Shown: one piece after another, positions 1 through 10,127 of the stretch
How positions within the stretch are numbered: position 1 is the stretch's first letter
Layout of the letters: the number at the start of each line of letters is the position of its first letter
Source: Nematopogon swammerdamellus
Taxonomy: Eukaryota; Arthropoda; Insecta; Lepidoptera; Adelidae
Length of the DNA: 64,000 bases
Direction: 5' to 3'
Assembly (NCBI GenBank): GCA_946902875.1
Contig: OX336339.1
Coordinates: 24,645,349 to 24,709,348, forward strand
The notes under the pieces: generated by a model
Told to the model about the DNA's origin: nothing
What the model saw: only the letters and a program-made list of their open reading frames with translations
Database searches by the model: none
Program-made: the position numbers and the translations under genes

Positions 1-367
1 GTTTCACATTTTCACTTAGACCAAAAAAACTAATGTTTTTTGTTTCTCTCTTTTCTGACATTACGAAATTATTTTCGTAACCGAGCGTCGTAAGCGTCGT
101 TACCGAGCAATCATCAATATCTATGATTAATTCCAAACCAAGCCATGCAATGAATCATTAGAGAGGTCATGTTTGTTTCATATAATAAATCGTCTTCTCG
201 AAAGATCAGCCACTTACCGCCCAGGCGCGTGGGCGGCGAATCTACTAAGCTGACTTAGCTGTAATAACAATATACGCGAGTTAACCATCTTGGCGTGAAA
301 TCAAAATAGCATTCAGTACCACTAGTTTCTAGGAAATGTAGTATTAAGATTTCGTGTCGGGTACGTA
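1..367. other. Unassigned AT-rich sequence
   Basis: No coding frame or repeat copy is recognised. The only structure seen is a small hairpin at 217-236, with arms CCGCCCA and TGGGCGG around a 6-nt loop. Confidence 0.4.
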
Positions 368-369
368 TA

Positions 370-817
370 CAACGTGTCCCAAAACTAAACGTCAAGCGGG
401 AACCAGGGAGTACGCCAGTTTATGACTACCCAGGGAAAAATAAGAAAAAAAATCGGAGTAATTTGTTTTTTATGATATGAGCATTTTTTGAAAAACGTTG
501 AAAATGACATCTCTTACAACATTTTTAGGTACTACGACTACAAATTTGCAAATATAAATGTATTTTTAAACGGTTTTTTTTTTATTGGTAGCCTAAATAA
601 CTCTGCTATTGATCAGTATCCCAAATAAAACCAAAATACCCATAGTTTTATCACAAAAACATATTACCTAAGTAAAATTTTCAACGTTTTTCAAAAAAAT
701 GCTCATATCATAAAAAAAACAAATGACTCCGATTTTATTTTTCTTATTTCTGCCTGGTTAGTCATAAACTGGCCTACTCCCTGGTGCCCGCTTGACGTTG
801 AGTTTTGGGACACGTTG
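370..817. mobile_element. Long-TIR MITE with TA target duplication, copy 1
   Basis: The ends are inverted repeats of about 135 bp, starting CAACGTGTCCCAAAAC on the left and ending in its complement on the right. A TA dinucleotide flanks both sides (368-369 and 818-819). The AT-rich centre has no open frame. A TA duplication is typical of Tc1/mariner-type transposition, so this is probably a non-autonomous derivative of that superfamily. A second copy lies at 15044-15444. Confidence 0.7.
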
Positions 818-880
818 TACAAAATTTTCTTCTATTCTTCTGCATCTTATAAAATGTTTCAAGTTTGGTATTAGAGAATT

Positions 881-1000
881 AAGCGGCGGGTGGCCGAGTG
901 GTCTCGTCGTCGGCTTCTCTTGCGAGAGGTCCGAGATTCGAATCCGAGGGCATGAGTCTATGGATGATGAAGAATAAAGAATAAAGATTAATTATTTTGA
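881..1000 (+). mobile_element. tRNA-derived SINE1 head with short A-rich tail
   Basis: A tRNA-like segment carries an A box (TGGCCGAGTGG) and a B box (ATTCGAATCC). After the B box it passes into GAATAAA-type repeats instead of the usual SINE1 body seen at 15632 and 38931. It is a 3'-shortened copy or a short tRNA-derived retroposon. The anticodon arm is a strong hairpin, so it is not a working tRNA gene. Confidence 0.55.
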
Positions 1001-1609
1001 AGTAAAAATAAGGAAACAAAGAAAGATCAGGCTATCTGTCTGTTGAAATTCTCATAAACGCCCGACTACAGCATTTTCTACTGATATTTCCTTGTTATTT
1101 CTCGAATTTTTTTTAGTAGTCAGGTTTTATAATTATTTTATTTTATTTTGAATTTTTTCATGTATGCGTAGCTGTGTGCCTGACTTATCTGAGTGTACCT
1201 TGATAACTAATGGACAAAAAAAACGAATATGAATAAATACATATATTTTGTACAAAAGGTGCCACCTCTTTAGTGCTTCAAATGATGCCCTTACAAAACA
1301 TCGTACGCAAGCCAACGATACCTGTTAGACCGGGCTCTCAGTGAGTTCCGTTTGCAAAAATTGCGGACCTCATTCCGACTTCTGATATATATTGTATAGA
1401 TCCCAGACATACAATTAACAGATGTTGCCAACCAGTTTTGTGGTCCCCTCTCCCCCCCTCCCCCTCACAAATATTATTAGTAAATTACAAAGAAAATTAG
1501 TACGTATGGGTGCTTATATGTGTCATAATTAAAATACTAGCCAGTACACCAATAGAAAAGTATTTTTTTGATGAAATATTACGAAATTTACGAAAAAATT
1601 GCTTCAGAG
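1001..1609. other. Unassigned sequence
   Basis: No coding frame or repeat family is recognised. A C-rich run lies near 1447-1467. Short open frames on either strand lack family features. Confidence 0.35.
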
Positions 1610-2022
1610 ATTTTTTACAAAAAAAATAATATTTAATGTAAAATGTAAAAAAAAAATTTTTCTCAATCGTTTCAGTTTCATACCAGGAACAAAAAAGTCT
1701 TCCAACACATAGATCTATTTCTTTTAGAAATTGTGAAAAAACACACTTTTAGTTTTATTAGTATGGAATAGACAGAATTTTATTTTTTTTTACCAACTTA
1801 CACGAGATACATCATAATGGTAATGAATACTTTTTTGTTACTGTTATGAAACTGAATCGATTAGGCAATAAAAATCAACCACCTATTTTTTTATTTAAAT
1901 ACATAAAAAAATATTTTACATAAAAAAAAATCCCAAGGTCTAAAAATTTTATATAGGTTTTACTCCCTATATGATACAGAACCCTCCCTTGGCGTACTAT
2001 TAACAATTTTTGAAAGACCTTA
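1610..2022 (-). mobile_element. AGGTCTTTC TIR element, truncated copy
   Basis: This is the reverse complement of the element at 18180-18675. It shares the terminal AGGTCTTTCA, the GGGTTCTGTATC block and internal motifs such as CAAAAAAGTCTTC and TATTCCATACTAATAAAAC. The opposite terminal repeat is not found near 1430-1610, so one end is missing. No coding capacity is seen. Confidence 0.6.
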
Positions 2023-2343
2023 TATATAGATCGCTTTTTTCATTGACTTTTGGAGGCATGCTTGCATAGAAATTTCACTAGCTGTAATTGACAAATGAGA
2101 AAGAACCGTGAGCGCGCGCGGCAACATGGCTTTTTATAATGTCGAGGGTATCAGGTAGACGAATCACAAAACATTTCGCGGTCCGCTATTTTTGCAAACG
2201 AATATCTCATTGGAGCCTGCTCTATGTGGGTTGTAACTCCAAGTAACAGCCCTGTAGCATTTCCGTAGGCGAGGTCTTACTGTGCGTCAGTTAGTTATTA
2301 CAATAAGTAGATGCAGTATGTGTGTCGTATCTTGGCTGAGTTG

Positions 2344-2732
2344 TCAATATATATTACTAATAATAAATCTGTAATCTGGATGGTCATTGCTCATGGAGTA
2401 AGTTACTTTGTTTTATGAGATACTGAGTTTGTAGACTCTATGTATGATACTAAAACTAAATTGACGATTTTTAGAAATATTTTCTGTATGTAGGTATGTA
2501 TGTTCCTCCATAACTCTTAAACCGATCGTCCGAATTAGATGAAACTTAGTACAAGCACATTTGACTATACGTGACACAGGATAGGCTAAATGAAATTCAG
2601 TTCCGGTTACGCTAAGATGTGGCTCTCATAGAAACGTTCCGCGCTCCGAAATAAAGGTACGGTTGCGGGCTTACTTACTTTCTTCTTTATAAATAAAAAT
2701 TTCACGCGAGCGAAGCCGCGGGCCAAAGCTAG
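2344..2732 (+). mobile_element. Non-autonomous Helitron-A copy
   Basis: It begins with TC followed by an ACTAATAATAAATCTG block. It ends in a hairpin (CGCGAGCGAAGCCGCG) about 8 nt upstream of CTAG, and a T follows. Helitrons begin with TC, end with a hairpin plus CTRR and insert between A and T, so the structure fits that class. No Rep/helicase frame is present. Other copies lie at 4094, 6238, 19604, 22642, 41690 and 51604. Confidence 0.65.
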
Positions 2733-3366
2733 TAAGATATATAGTTGTGATTGCTGTAATGCGATTTGCTACTCTATTGCAGAAGGTACATTTGCATCCT
2801 GTAGTCGCCAAACGAGTAGGTAAAGTAACTCAATATCGGCAGCGTTGCGTGTTCGCAATGTCATGTGTGCGCGAATATGACATGGAGTCTTCCCATCCTG
2901 TTAAACTTACTTTTATAACTTGTGTTTTTTAACGCCCCTGTTTAGAATGTAACATTATCAATTTCAAACCGTATTACGAAGTGTTAGGACTTATAGTCAC
3001 TTGAAAGATTGGAGATGCTAAAATTGAAGTATCGATATGAGGCATAGGAGATTGAACTCTAATATCTGGAAGCGTGGTGCGATTATCGCTCGCTATTGAG
3101 ATGGAAAGTGCGGGTAAGAAGTCATACAGTCGAGGAGGCCTGCGTGTCGAGTTTTTTTTATTTTTGCCGGAGGCCGCCGCGGCGAGCGAGAATGTTAGTG
3201 CGAGAGGAGACAGCGCGGGAGAAAAAAAATAATGTTTTGATGCAAACGTGCAACAAAAATACAAGATAGGCCAGCGAACCCGAGCGAGAAGAACTCTACC
3301 GGAGCGCCATTTCATCAACTTTCATAATATTACAATCACAATTTCGAACTTGAAGTTTTTTTTTTT
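2733..3366. other. Unassigned; GC-rich block 3040-3310
   Basis: A minus-strand frame of about 114 codons lies at 2974-3318, but its Ser/Ala/Arg-rich translation matches no family I recognise. The block 3040-3310 is richer in CpG than its surroundings. It could be regulatory or exonic, or just composition. No splice or promoter signal was convincing. Confidence 0.3.
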
Positions 3367-3991
3367 TATGTAAACCAGCATGGGTGGCTGTGCCGAGAGA
3401 CCAATGGTGCAGTCGACAAAGCCAATATCACCTCTCCTCGCGAAACCACGCTCAGTTAGGTGCCATGCCAGCAGATTTGCGGACTATTGCCAGGCTGTCT
3501 AGCCCGTTAATACGACGCTTGAAGACACCCAGGTTAAAGGATTCAGGAAATACACTCGCCGGAAGACAGTTCCACACTCTAGCGGTGCGACAAAGAAACG
3601 ATTTAGAGAACCCATGGGTTCTCAAAAGCCCAATGTCAACAACAAAAGGGTGCTGAGTCTCTCTGCGACGAGTCATGCGGAGGTAGGACGGGTGGCAGGG
3701 AATAAGGGATGCTAGTTCCACAGAGCAGCGTCCGTGATAGTATCTGTAAAACAGACTAAGCGAACCCACAAATCGTCTGTGACTCAGAGACTCCAGACCA
3801 TCTGTAAGTTTCGGGTCACCAACAAGACGCATTGCTCGGCGCTGTATCGAGTCCAAGGACGCAAGCAGATAATGCGGACTACCCTCCCAGATATTTTGTA
3901 CAACAGGAATAGTTGTGCCGGTGAGAAGAACCGCCGATTGCGGAAAAGTATTCCCAAGTTGGATTTGCGTAACCGCCGATTTTGGAGACAA
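3367..3991 (-). pseudogene. LINE-alpha non-LTR retrotransposon, ORF2 C-terminus and 3' end
   Basis: An open frame of about 179 codons (3991 down to 3452) matches the region after the reverse transcriptase in Jockey/CR1-superfamily LINE ORF2 proteins. Visible in order are LDSIQRRAMRLVGDP, SLSLFYRYYHGRCS, RTARVWNCLPASVFP and NLGVFKRRIN. The polymerase and endonuclease domains are absent, so the copy is 5'-truncated. After the stop comes a short 3' UTR containing GAGGTGATATTGGCT and CAGCCACCCAT, then TTACATAAAA and a poly(A) run at 3367-3377. SINE1 has the same tail, which suggests this LINE type mobilised SINE1. The clade assignment (Jockey or CR1) is inference; that it is a LINE C-terminus is fairly certain. 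Confidence 0.8.
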
Positions 3992-4093
3992 TTACGTCTA
4001 AAGTAATGTTTGTTTGCATAATTTGAAAACTATTGACTTGACATTGACACGCTATACGATGAGAAATTGACACAAGTCTAGTTTTATTTAATT

Positions 4094-4495
4094 CAAGCTT
4101 TTTCACGCGGCTTCGCTCGCGTGCAATTCGTATTTGAAAAGAAGAAAGTGAGTAAGCCCGCTACCGCACCATTATTTCGGCGCGCAGAACAACTCGGTTT
4201 GTACGAGAGCCACATCTTAGCGTAACCGGAACAGAATTTTATCCAGTGTCCCGTATAGTAAAATGTGCTCGTTCGAATTCGGATGATCGGTTTAAGAGTT
4301 ATGAAGCAACATAAATATACAGAAAAAATTTCTAAAACTCGTCAATTTATTTTTAGTATCATACATAGAAGCTGTTGTATTGTCCTTGAAATAAAATAAA
4401 ATAAATAAAAACAAAAAATTCTACAAACGTAATACCTCATAAAACAATGTAACTTACCCCATGACCATACCTTACAGATTTATTATTAGTATTGA
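4094..4495 (-). mobile_element. Non-autonomous Helitron-A copy
   Basis: Reverse-oriented copy: the hairpin end lies at the left, with CTAG mutated to CTTG on the minus strand, and the TCAATACTAATAATAAATC end lies at 4495. An A-rich segment near 4368-4420 (AAATAAAATAAAATAAATAA) is extra compared with other copies and may be a small retroposon tail inserted later. Confidence 0.6.
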
Positions 4496-5063
4496 TGATT
4501 GTCACACCCATCTATTTAGCTACTACATATTTTCACTATATTAATGGACTCTCAAATATTCAAAGGTTCACTGGAAGAAACCTCTGTAATTAATAAGTCC
4601 GCCTTTGCACCTCATGTAAATGTTCTAATGTGCTTGTTACTGCTAAAGTATTTCTTGGAGCATTGAAGTATTGTGTATCTTTAATCTATTTTATCATTAC
4701 AAGCGGCGCGATTGCAAGCACAAAACTTGATTAAATACTTCTAAGTATGAGTAAATACTCCGAAATTCTCAAAAGTTAGGTCAGTCATTTGTCGTCACAC
4801 TGGCATTGGCAGACAGATGGGCGAAGTGATTAGTGAAATGTCTCCCATTTGTCACAAGAATTATTCAAGAAAATGCTAAATTATTTCCATTTAAAGTGTG
4901 CTACGTTGGTTAATAGTATAATACATTAGCTGTTCTCAAATGTCTGGTCGGTGACTTTACGATGACGATTACGAATGACATATATTTAACCGACTTTAAT
5001 TTTAGGAAGTCTTGTCCATCCATCCACGATGATTTAGCTCAAGATATAATTTTTTTTTTAAAG
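4496..5063. other. Unassigned AT-rich sequence
   Basis: No coding frame, recognised repeat or clear structure is seen. Confidence 0.35.
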
Positions 5064-5165
5064 CGCGACATTTTGCGCCGCCCATAAGGTCTCTAGCGAT
5101 GCCCATGGACATTCGGTCGCATGCGGGGGTTGCGAATACCATGCCAGCCTGACAGGTGCCTGTTC
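5064..5165 (-). mobile_element. LINE-beta 3' end, inverted fragment
   Basis: The minus strand matches the last stretch of the LINE-beta fragment at 5398-5805 (GGCACCTGTCAGG, GGCATGG..ATTCGCA, CGACCGAATGTCCATGGGC, ACCTTATGGG) and ends in a T-run equal to poly(A) on the minus strand. Two LINE-beta 3' ends therefore face in opposite orientations about 230 bp apart. Confidence 0.65.
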
Positions 5166-5397
5166 ATGCTCTGCCTTCGGCCGCGTAGCACATAATATGC
5201 GAAATATGTGGTGACGTAAGTTGTACGGCGATTATATAGACCTGTCTTCACGTGAGTTCCCTGTCTACTACCTATAACCAGGGTATTTTCAAAAGGCGTG
5301 ATAATAAATTCGACGACGACCTTTTGAAGCGCTACATGTCGCGCTTACTATAAAAAAAAAATTATAGTAGGTAGTCCGTCTGTTGAGGTCGCGGACA

Positions 5398-5805
5398 GAT
5401 GGACAGACAAACAGACATACACCTTTTGATGACCGATTCCCACAGAACCGCTTATTTCACGGGGAGTACTCGGAGGAGCTGTTTAACGCGATTCGCCGTC
5501 CCTTGTCCACCTCCGTACAACGCGCACTGGGCAGGGATTGCATCCCTATACGCTGGACTTACCGCGGATGCGTACCAATCGGTTCTGCAGATCCTTCCTC
5601 CACAGAACCGGTCAACTCTGGAATGCTCTCCCTGCCCACATATTTTCCCCCAAGTATAGTCTCTGGTCCTTCAAGAGAGGCGTGAATGGGCACCTGTCAG
5701 GTCGGCATGGCATTCGCAGCCCCGCATGCGACCGAATGTCCATGGGCGTCGCTAGACACCTTATGGGTGGCGGCTCGGCGCCACAGTCGCGTTTACTATA
5801 AAAAA
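5398..5805 (+). pseudogene. LINE-beta ORF2 C-terminus, frameshifted
   Basis: The C-terminal tail of a Jockey/CR1-superfamily LINE ORF2 is spread over two frames. RLFHGEYSEELFNAI appears around 5455-5500. After a frameshift, MHPYTLDLPRMRTNRF, FLHRTGQLWNALPAHIF and FKRGVNGHLSGRHGIRSP follow from 5538. The 3' region runs to a short poly(A) near 5801. Frameshifts and 5' truncation mark it as dead. Related fragments are at 7261, 35124 and 52937. Confidence 0.7.
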
Positions 5806-6237
5806 AGAGCCATAATAAAAACCTGTAGATCTTGTAGAAGTGTTGGTAACGTGAGTAATATCTCGTGGTCCACGCGGCGGCAAATAGTTTGGCAATAAAT
5901 CCGAGGATCTGTGCGTCCACTCATGGTGCGTAGGCTATTAATTTGGATCTATGACCACGCCGCCGCCGCCGCCGCCGCTCCGCCGCCGTGCCTGAGTCCG
6001 GTAAGATGAGTTATAGGCTGACATTTTCGTCTTCGGGCGTAAATACGCCGGCGTCAGCGACCCACATTAAAGATTTAATTTGAAGCATATAAATTTGACT
6101 ATGAAAATAAATTTGGATCTTTTCGAGATTTATATTGGACAGCATAAAATCAGATTTCATTAGCAAAACAATAAACAGGTGTATTCGATATACTTATCAG
6201 TTACGGTTAAATTTTATTCATATCTTATAATAATATA
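5806..6237. other. Unassigned, with a CCG microsatellite
   Basis: The only clear structure is an imperfect CCG microsatellite at about 5958-5989. The rest shows no coding frame or repeat family. Confidence 0.4.
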
Positions 6238-6665
6238 CTAGCTTTTACCACCGGCTTCGCTCGCGTGGAATTCGTATTTAAAAAGAAGAAAGTGAGTCCG
6301 CTACTGTACATTTATTTTGGCGCGCGGAACAATTCGGTGTGTATGAGAGCCACATGTTAGCGTAACCGGAACTGAATTTTATTTAGCCTATCCTGTGTCA
6401 CGTATAGTATAGCTAAATGTGCTTGTACTAACTTTCGGACGATCGGTTTAAGTAAGAGTTATGGAGGAACATACAGAACAGATTTCTAAAAATCGTCAAT
6501 ATAGTTTTATTATCATCATCATCATACATCGAGTCTACCAACAAACACAATCAATACTAATAATAAATCTGTTAGGGATTTTCATGGAGTAAGTTACTAT
6601 GTTTTATGAGTTACTAGCTTTTGCCTGCGGCTTCGCTCGCGTGAAATTCGTGTTTAAAAAGAAGA
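6238..6665 (-). mobile_element. Cluster of Helitron-A pieces
   Basis: Three pieces adjoin. First is a minus-oriented copy (6238-6552) with the CTAG/hairpin end but lacking its TC end. Next is a plus-oriented TC end only (6553 to about 6611). Last is another minus-oriented hairpin end (6612-6665). The arrangement suggests insertion of one Helitron next to another followed by internal deletion. Confidence 0.5.
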
Positions 6666-7260
6666 ATTTTTAATCTACGAGTATTTTTTTAAATTGCAGT
6701 TGAATATCAGAAATTATAAATTTTACTTATATTTATATTTTATTTATATTTTTAACTCTGTTGCATAGGTATCCTCAAGCCATGTCGTCTCCGAAGCATG
6801 CGTTATCGGTACAGACCAGTGGCTCTTATCACCCCATCAATCTAGCATCTGTCGCCATGGAGCCAGCTTATATGCCGTTTCGTAAGCGCACTAAAAATTA
6901 ATTGCCATTAGATGCCTTCCATGGGAGAGTTTATTAGATAATGTAAAATGTGATACTAAATGAAGCTATAAAATGTTTATATAAAGTCTCAACTTCATAG
7001 AACGTCTTGTATAAGAAGACTGAAGACGCCACCGACATCGGGGCGAAATATTTCATTAATAAATGTGCTTTTTTATTATTATTAATAAAATATGTATAAA
7101 ATTGTAAAACACACAATCCATTAATACTCTCTAGGAAGCGACTGAAGCCTTGCGTAACATTTTAGTAACTAGTACATATATGATATCACAAACATAATTT
7201 ACGAATATTATTGTTTTGGTTTATTGTTACATTTTTGTATTGTATTGTTTATTGACATCG
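6666..7260. other. Unassigned AT-rich sequence
   Basis: No convincing gene or repeat. TTGTA-rich sequence precedes the LINE fragment at 7261. Confidence 0.35.
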
Positions 7261-7772
7261 CAGGTGAGGTCATGCGTGGAGTATTGCTCGCATCTTTGAG
7301 GTGGGGCTGCTCAGTATCGACTTGGCTTGTTAGACTCGATCCAAAGACCTGAAGTTCGCCAAGTTAACGACTTTGAAGTGTCCTTGAAACTTGAAGCTTT
7401 GCAGCTCCGTAGAGATATAGGTTCACTAAATATGTTCTATCGACTGTTCAACGGCGAATGCTCTGAGGAGTTTTTCGAAACTATTCCGGCCGCACCATTT
7501 CACCATAGGTCCATGCGTAACAGACAGGGAATGCATCCCTTTACTGTAGAGCTGCCTAAAGTGTTGACTAAGCGCTCCAGTATTTCATTTATCTTCCACA
7601 ATGCGAAACTCTGGAATGCACTTCCTCGCGATGTGTTTGTGTTTCCTTCAGTGTACGTCTTAGGATCTTTCAAGAGAAGCGTAAAAAGGCATATGTCACG
7701 CCGGCACGGCATTCGCAGCCCCCTTTCTAATCCGAATGCTTTTCGGCGTCGTCGGCTCAACAATCCACGCTG
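7261..7772 (+). pseudogene. LINE-beta-type ORF2 C-terminus with one in-frame stop
   Basis: The reading frame runs from SCVEYCSHL, through an in-frame TGA at 7297-7299 where related copies encode tryptophan, to LLDSIQRP, LRRDIGSLNMFYRLFNGECS, MHPFTVELPK, LWNALPRDVF, LGSFKRSVKRH and RRHGIRSP. This is the tail of a Jockey/CR1-type LINE ORF2 after the reverse transcriptase. The catalytic domains are missing and the frame is interrupted, so it is non-functional. An RRLVGDP-like block seen in relatives has diverged here. Confidence 0.75.
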
Positions 7773-7854
7773 ACGACGCCAAGTGTCTCGCGTATCCATA
7801 GAACAAAAAATTATCATTTATATGGCAGTTAGACTACGAGGCCAGGCCTGGCAG

Positions 7855-8208
7855 ACAGGCCAAGTTCGAGTCGAACTCGCGCACCGAGATTTCCGTATCA
7901 TGTCATGGTCAGCGCCACTCACGTCATCTATGTATTAGTTAAAATCTTCATACTCTTTTCGGTAGATGGCGCGCATACACTTTTTAGTTTCTTGTATGGG
8001 AACCCCAGTGAATTTTTTACTTTTTCTTATTTTTAATCATTTATTTGTTGTTATATCGGCAATAATAATACATATTCTGTGAAAATTTAAACGCGCTACC
8101 TATTACGGTTCAAGAGATACAACCCTCGGACAGGCGGACAGACAGACAGATAGACGGCGTAGGCTTAGTAATAGGGTCCTGTACTGGATACGGAACCCTA
8201 AAAAGGGT
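7855..8208 (-). mobile_element. Family B interspersed repeat
   Basis: One end carries GCACTTGGCC/CGAGTTCGACTCGC-type sequence and the other GGTTCCGTATCC with CAGACAGACAGA microsatellite; here both are on the minus strand. This roughly 350-400-bp repeat is abundant in the window (26846, 27398, 44634, 63080). No coding frame is seen, and its class is unclear to me. Confidence 0.55.
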
Positions 8209-8870
8209 GGAAACTTAGACATTGATTGTAGACGTTTTGCTTTAGAGACATTCTGCAAGTTAGGTTATTCGCTCAGAATGGTTCAGTTTCTCTGCGACGA
8301 GTACTGTGGAGACAGGTTGGATCTATAACAAAAGTTTAAAATTATTATCAGATGAGTAAGCTATTCACATTTCGGCGATCAAATTTCAACACGGTTGCCA
8401 TCCGCTTACAGTTGAGTACATTAACAAAGCAAGCAGCCTCGAATCAGTTAAGCACACGCGGTAGTTATGCGGCGGTGCGTACACAGATTATGTCCTCCAT
8501 AAACTTCGACCATTTCCGCCGGTTCCCAATTGCTACTAAGCATTTGCCCCCGTTTCTAAACGAAAACACGACTCGGAATGTTGAAATACAAGTTTCTGCG
8601 CCCCCTCTCTCTCGCTCCCGCTGCCGCGCTCGCGGGTTCTTCTAACAGGGACTATCGGCCTCTCTCTCTCTGTTCTATTTCTTTGTATCGGGATGTTTCC
8701 GAGTGCTCGTCGGAGCGGAGCGGCGGCGTATTGTTGGTTATTTTTGTTTGTCCGTCAAATTATCGCTTTAACGAAAGCCTTATGACTCCCTAATGCTGGA
8801 ATGTCTCCGTGATTAGAAGCTTGAAATAGTTTTGTAGATATTGCGCGCGATACATAGACGTCGATGAGAA
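8209..8870. other. Unassigned; CT-rich and GC-rich patches
   Basis: A plus-strand frame of about 97 codons (8352-8645) has no recognised domain. CTCTCT runs occur around 8605-8615 and 8659-8672. I cannot assign a function. Confidence 0.3.
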
Positions 8871-8970
8871 AGTTGAACAATGTGGTACAAAGTTGAATAA
8901 TGTGGTACAAAGTTGAAACAGTGTGGTACAAAGTTGAATAATGTGGTACAAAGTTGAACAATGTGGTACA
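8871..8970. repeat. Minisatellite, about 20-21-bp unit, 5 copies
   Basis: The unit GTTGAAYAATGTGGTACAAA is repeated five times with one or two differences per copy. It lies directly beside the family G copy at 9007. Confidence 0.85.
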
Positions 8971-9150
8971 AATCCACCGCGAAAGACTTCTATTATATTT
9001 GCATTGTAGAATACATACATACCACACGCAGTATCCCGATAATCGAAGTAAGCAGAGTAATTGGGGTTGTGCTGCACCGACCACCGCGTTTAACAAAGTA
9101 TCCGGAGAAGACAACTACCAAGAAGCAAGTAAGGCAAGAAGAGCCACCCG

Positions 9151-9205
9151 CTGCATGACTCGTTTGAAGGGCCATGCGGCATGGCCCTTCCAACGAGTCA
9201 TGCAG
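9151..9205. repeat. Near-perfect palindrome, 27-bp arms
   Basis: The arms 9151-9177 and 9179-9205 are inverted repeats with one mismatch and a 1-nt centre. The left arm starts CTGCATGACTCG. Confidence 0.9.
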
Positions 9206-9214
9206 CAGACAGGT

Positions 9215-9261
9215 AGCCACCTCTCACCTTGGCATGGCCCATGCCAAGGTGAGAGGTGGCT
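9215..9261. repeat. Perfect palindrome, 23-bp arms
   Basis: The arms 9215-9237 and 9239-9261 are perfectly inverted around one base. The left arm begins AGCCACCTCTCACC. It lies 9 bp from the preceding palindrome. Confidence 0.9.
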
Positions 9262-9619
9262 ATATACCTGTCGCCCTTTAGCGCGGCATATTGTCCTTAT
9301 CCCTTAGTCACCTTTTACGACATGCACGGGGAGAGATGCAGTGGGGCTATTCTTGAAAATATTATTATAATATTAATAGTATTCTTGGATTTTTTAATTT
9401 TTTATTTTAAAATATTCGCAAATCCGTTTTCCTTTTTGTCAGCCTTATATTTAGCTAGTATAGTATAGCCCTTCTCTTAGTGCGGTTTCGCGAGCGGTCG
9501 TATTATAGGATGTATCTGGTCTTCCATTGAACCATAGTAAAAGGATTTGACTTTTGGGCAGAGCCATCCGTGATGGCGCTGCTCTTATACACTGTGTGTT
9601 CTATTTAATTACGTATGCA

Positions 9620-9870
9620 AGGACGAGATGCCGTGCTAAAGGGCGACAGGCTTGCCACCTCTCACTTTGGCGCGGTCCTCCCACCGATCGTGCAGCAGGT
9701 GGGTCTTTGTGTCTTACTTGCTGTTTCATAGTTGATTTTGTCCGAATACTTTGCTAAACGTGGTGGTCGATGTTGTGTTGCAATTTTCCAGAGTGCTTGA
9801 AGTACAACACCGATTACTCTGCTTACCATGATTGTCGGGATACAGCGTGTGTGGTATGTATGTATGCAAA
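9620..9870 (+). mobile_element. Family G repeat
   Basis: Shares with other G copies GCTAAAGGGCGACAGG, GCCACCTCTCAC, TTTGCTAAACGTGGTGGTCG, ACAACACCGATTACTCTG, TTGTCGGGATACAGCGTG and a GTATGTATG tail. It lacks the first roughly 80 bp (the CCGTGTGGGG end). Confidence 0.6.
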
Positions 9871-10127
9871 AATTTTCCCATGCGAAATCCTTCAAATTTT
9901 CGTAGAATAGATGCAACACCATTTCGATGGAGAGCCTTACTTCACAGGGATTAAACTCAAAATGGAAATGTTAGAATATATTTAACATTTTAATATATTT
10001 TGAGAAAAGTTCAGACGTATGTATAGAAACATATATAAATAATAATTGTTCAGGCAGGCGTAAGCATTGTATATTGCATCGATAAACATTCCAAAATATT
10101 TGAAATATAAATTCAAATAAATCTAAA

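Larger units (their letters stand above)
9007..9356 (-). mobile_element. Family G repeat carrying two internal palindromes
   Basis: Read on the minus strand it has the G motifs: AGCCCCACTGCATCTCTCC, GACTAAGGGATAAGGAC, GGCGACAGG-type sequence, the AAACG.GGTGGTCGGTG block and a GTATGTATG tail. The middle differs from other copies (9620, 29114, 45597) because an inverted segment creates two adjacent palindromes at 9151-9205 and 9215-9261. The family is non-coding; its class is not known to me. Confidence 0.6.
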
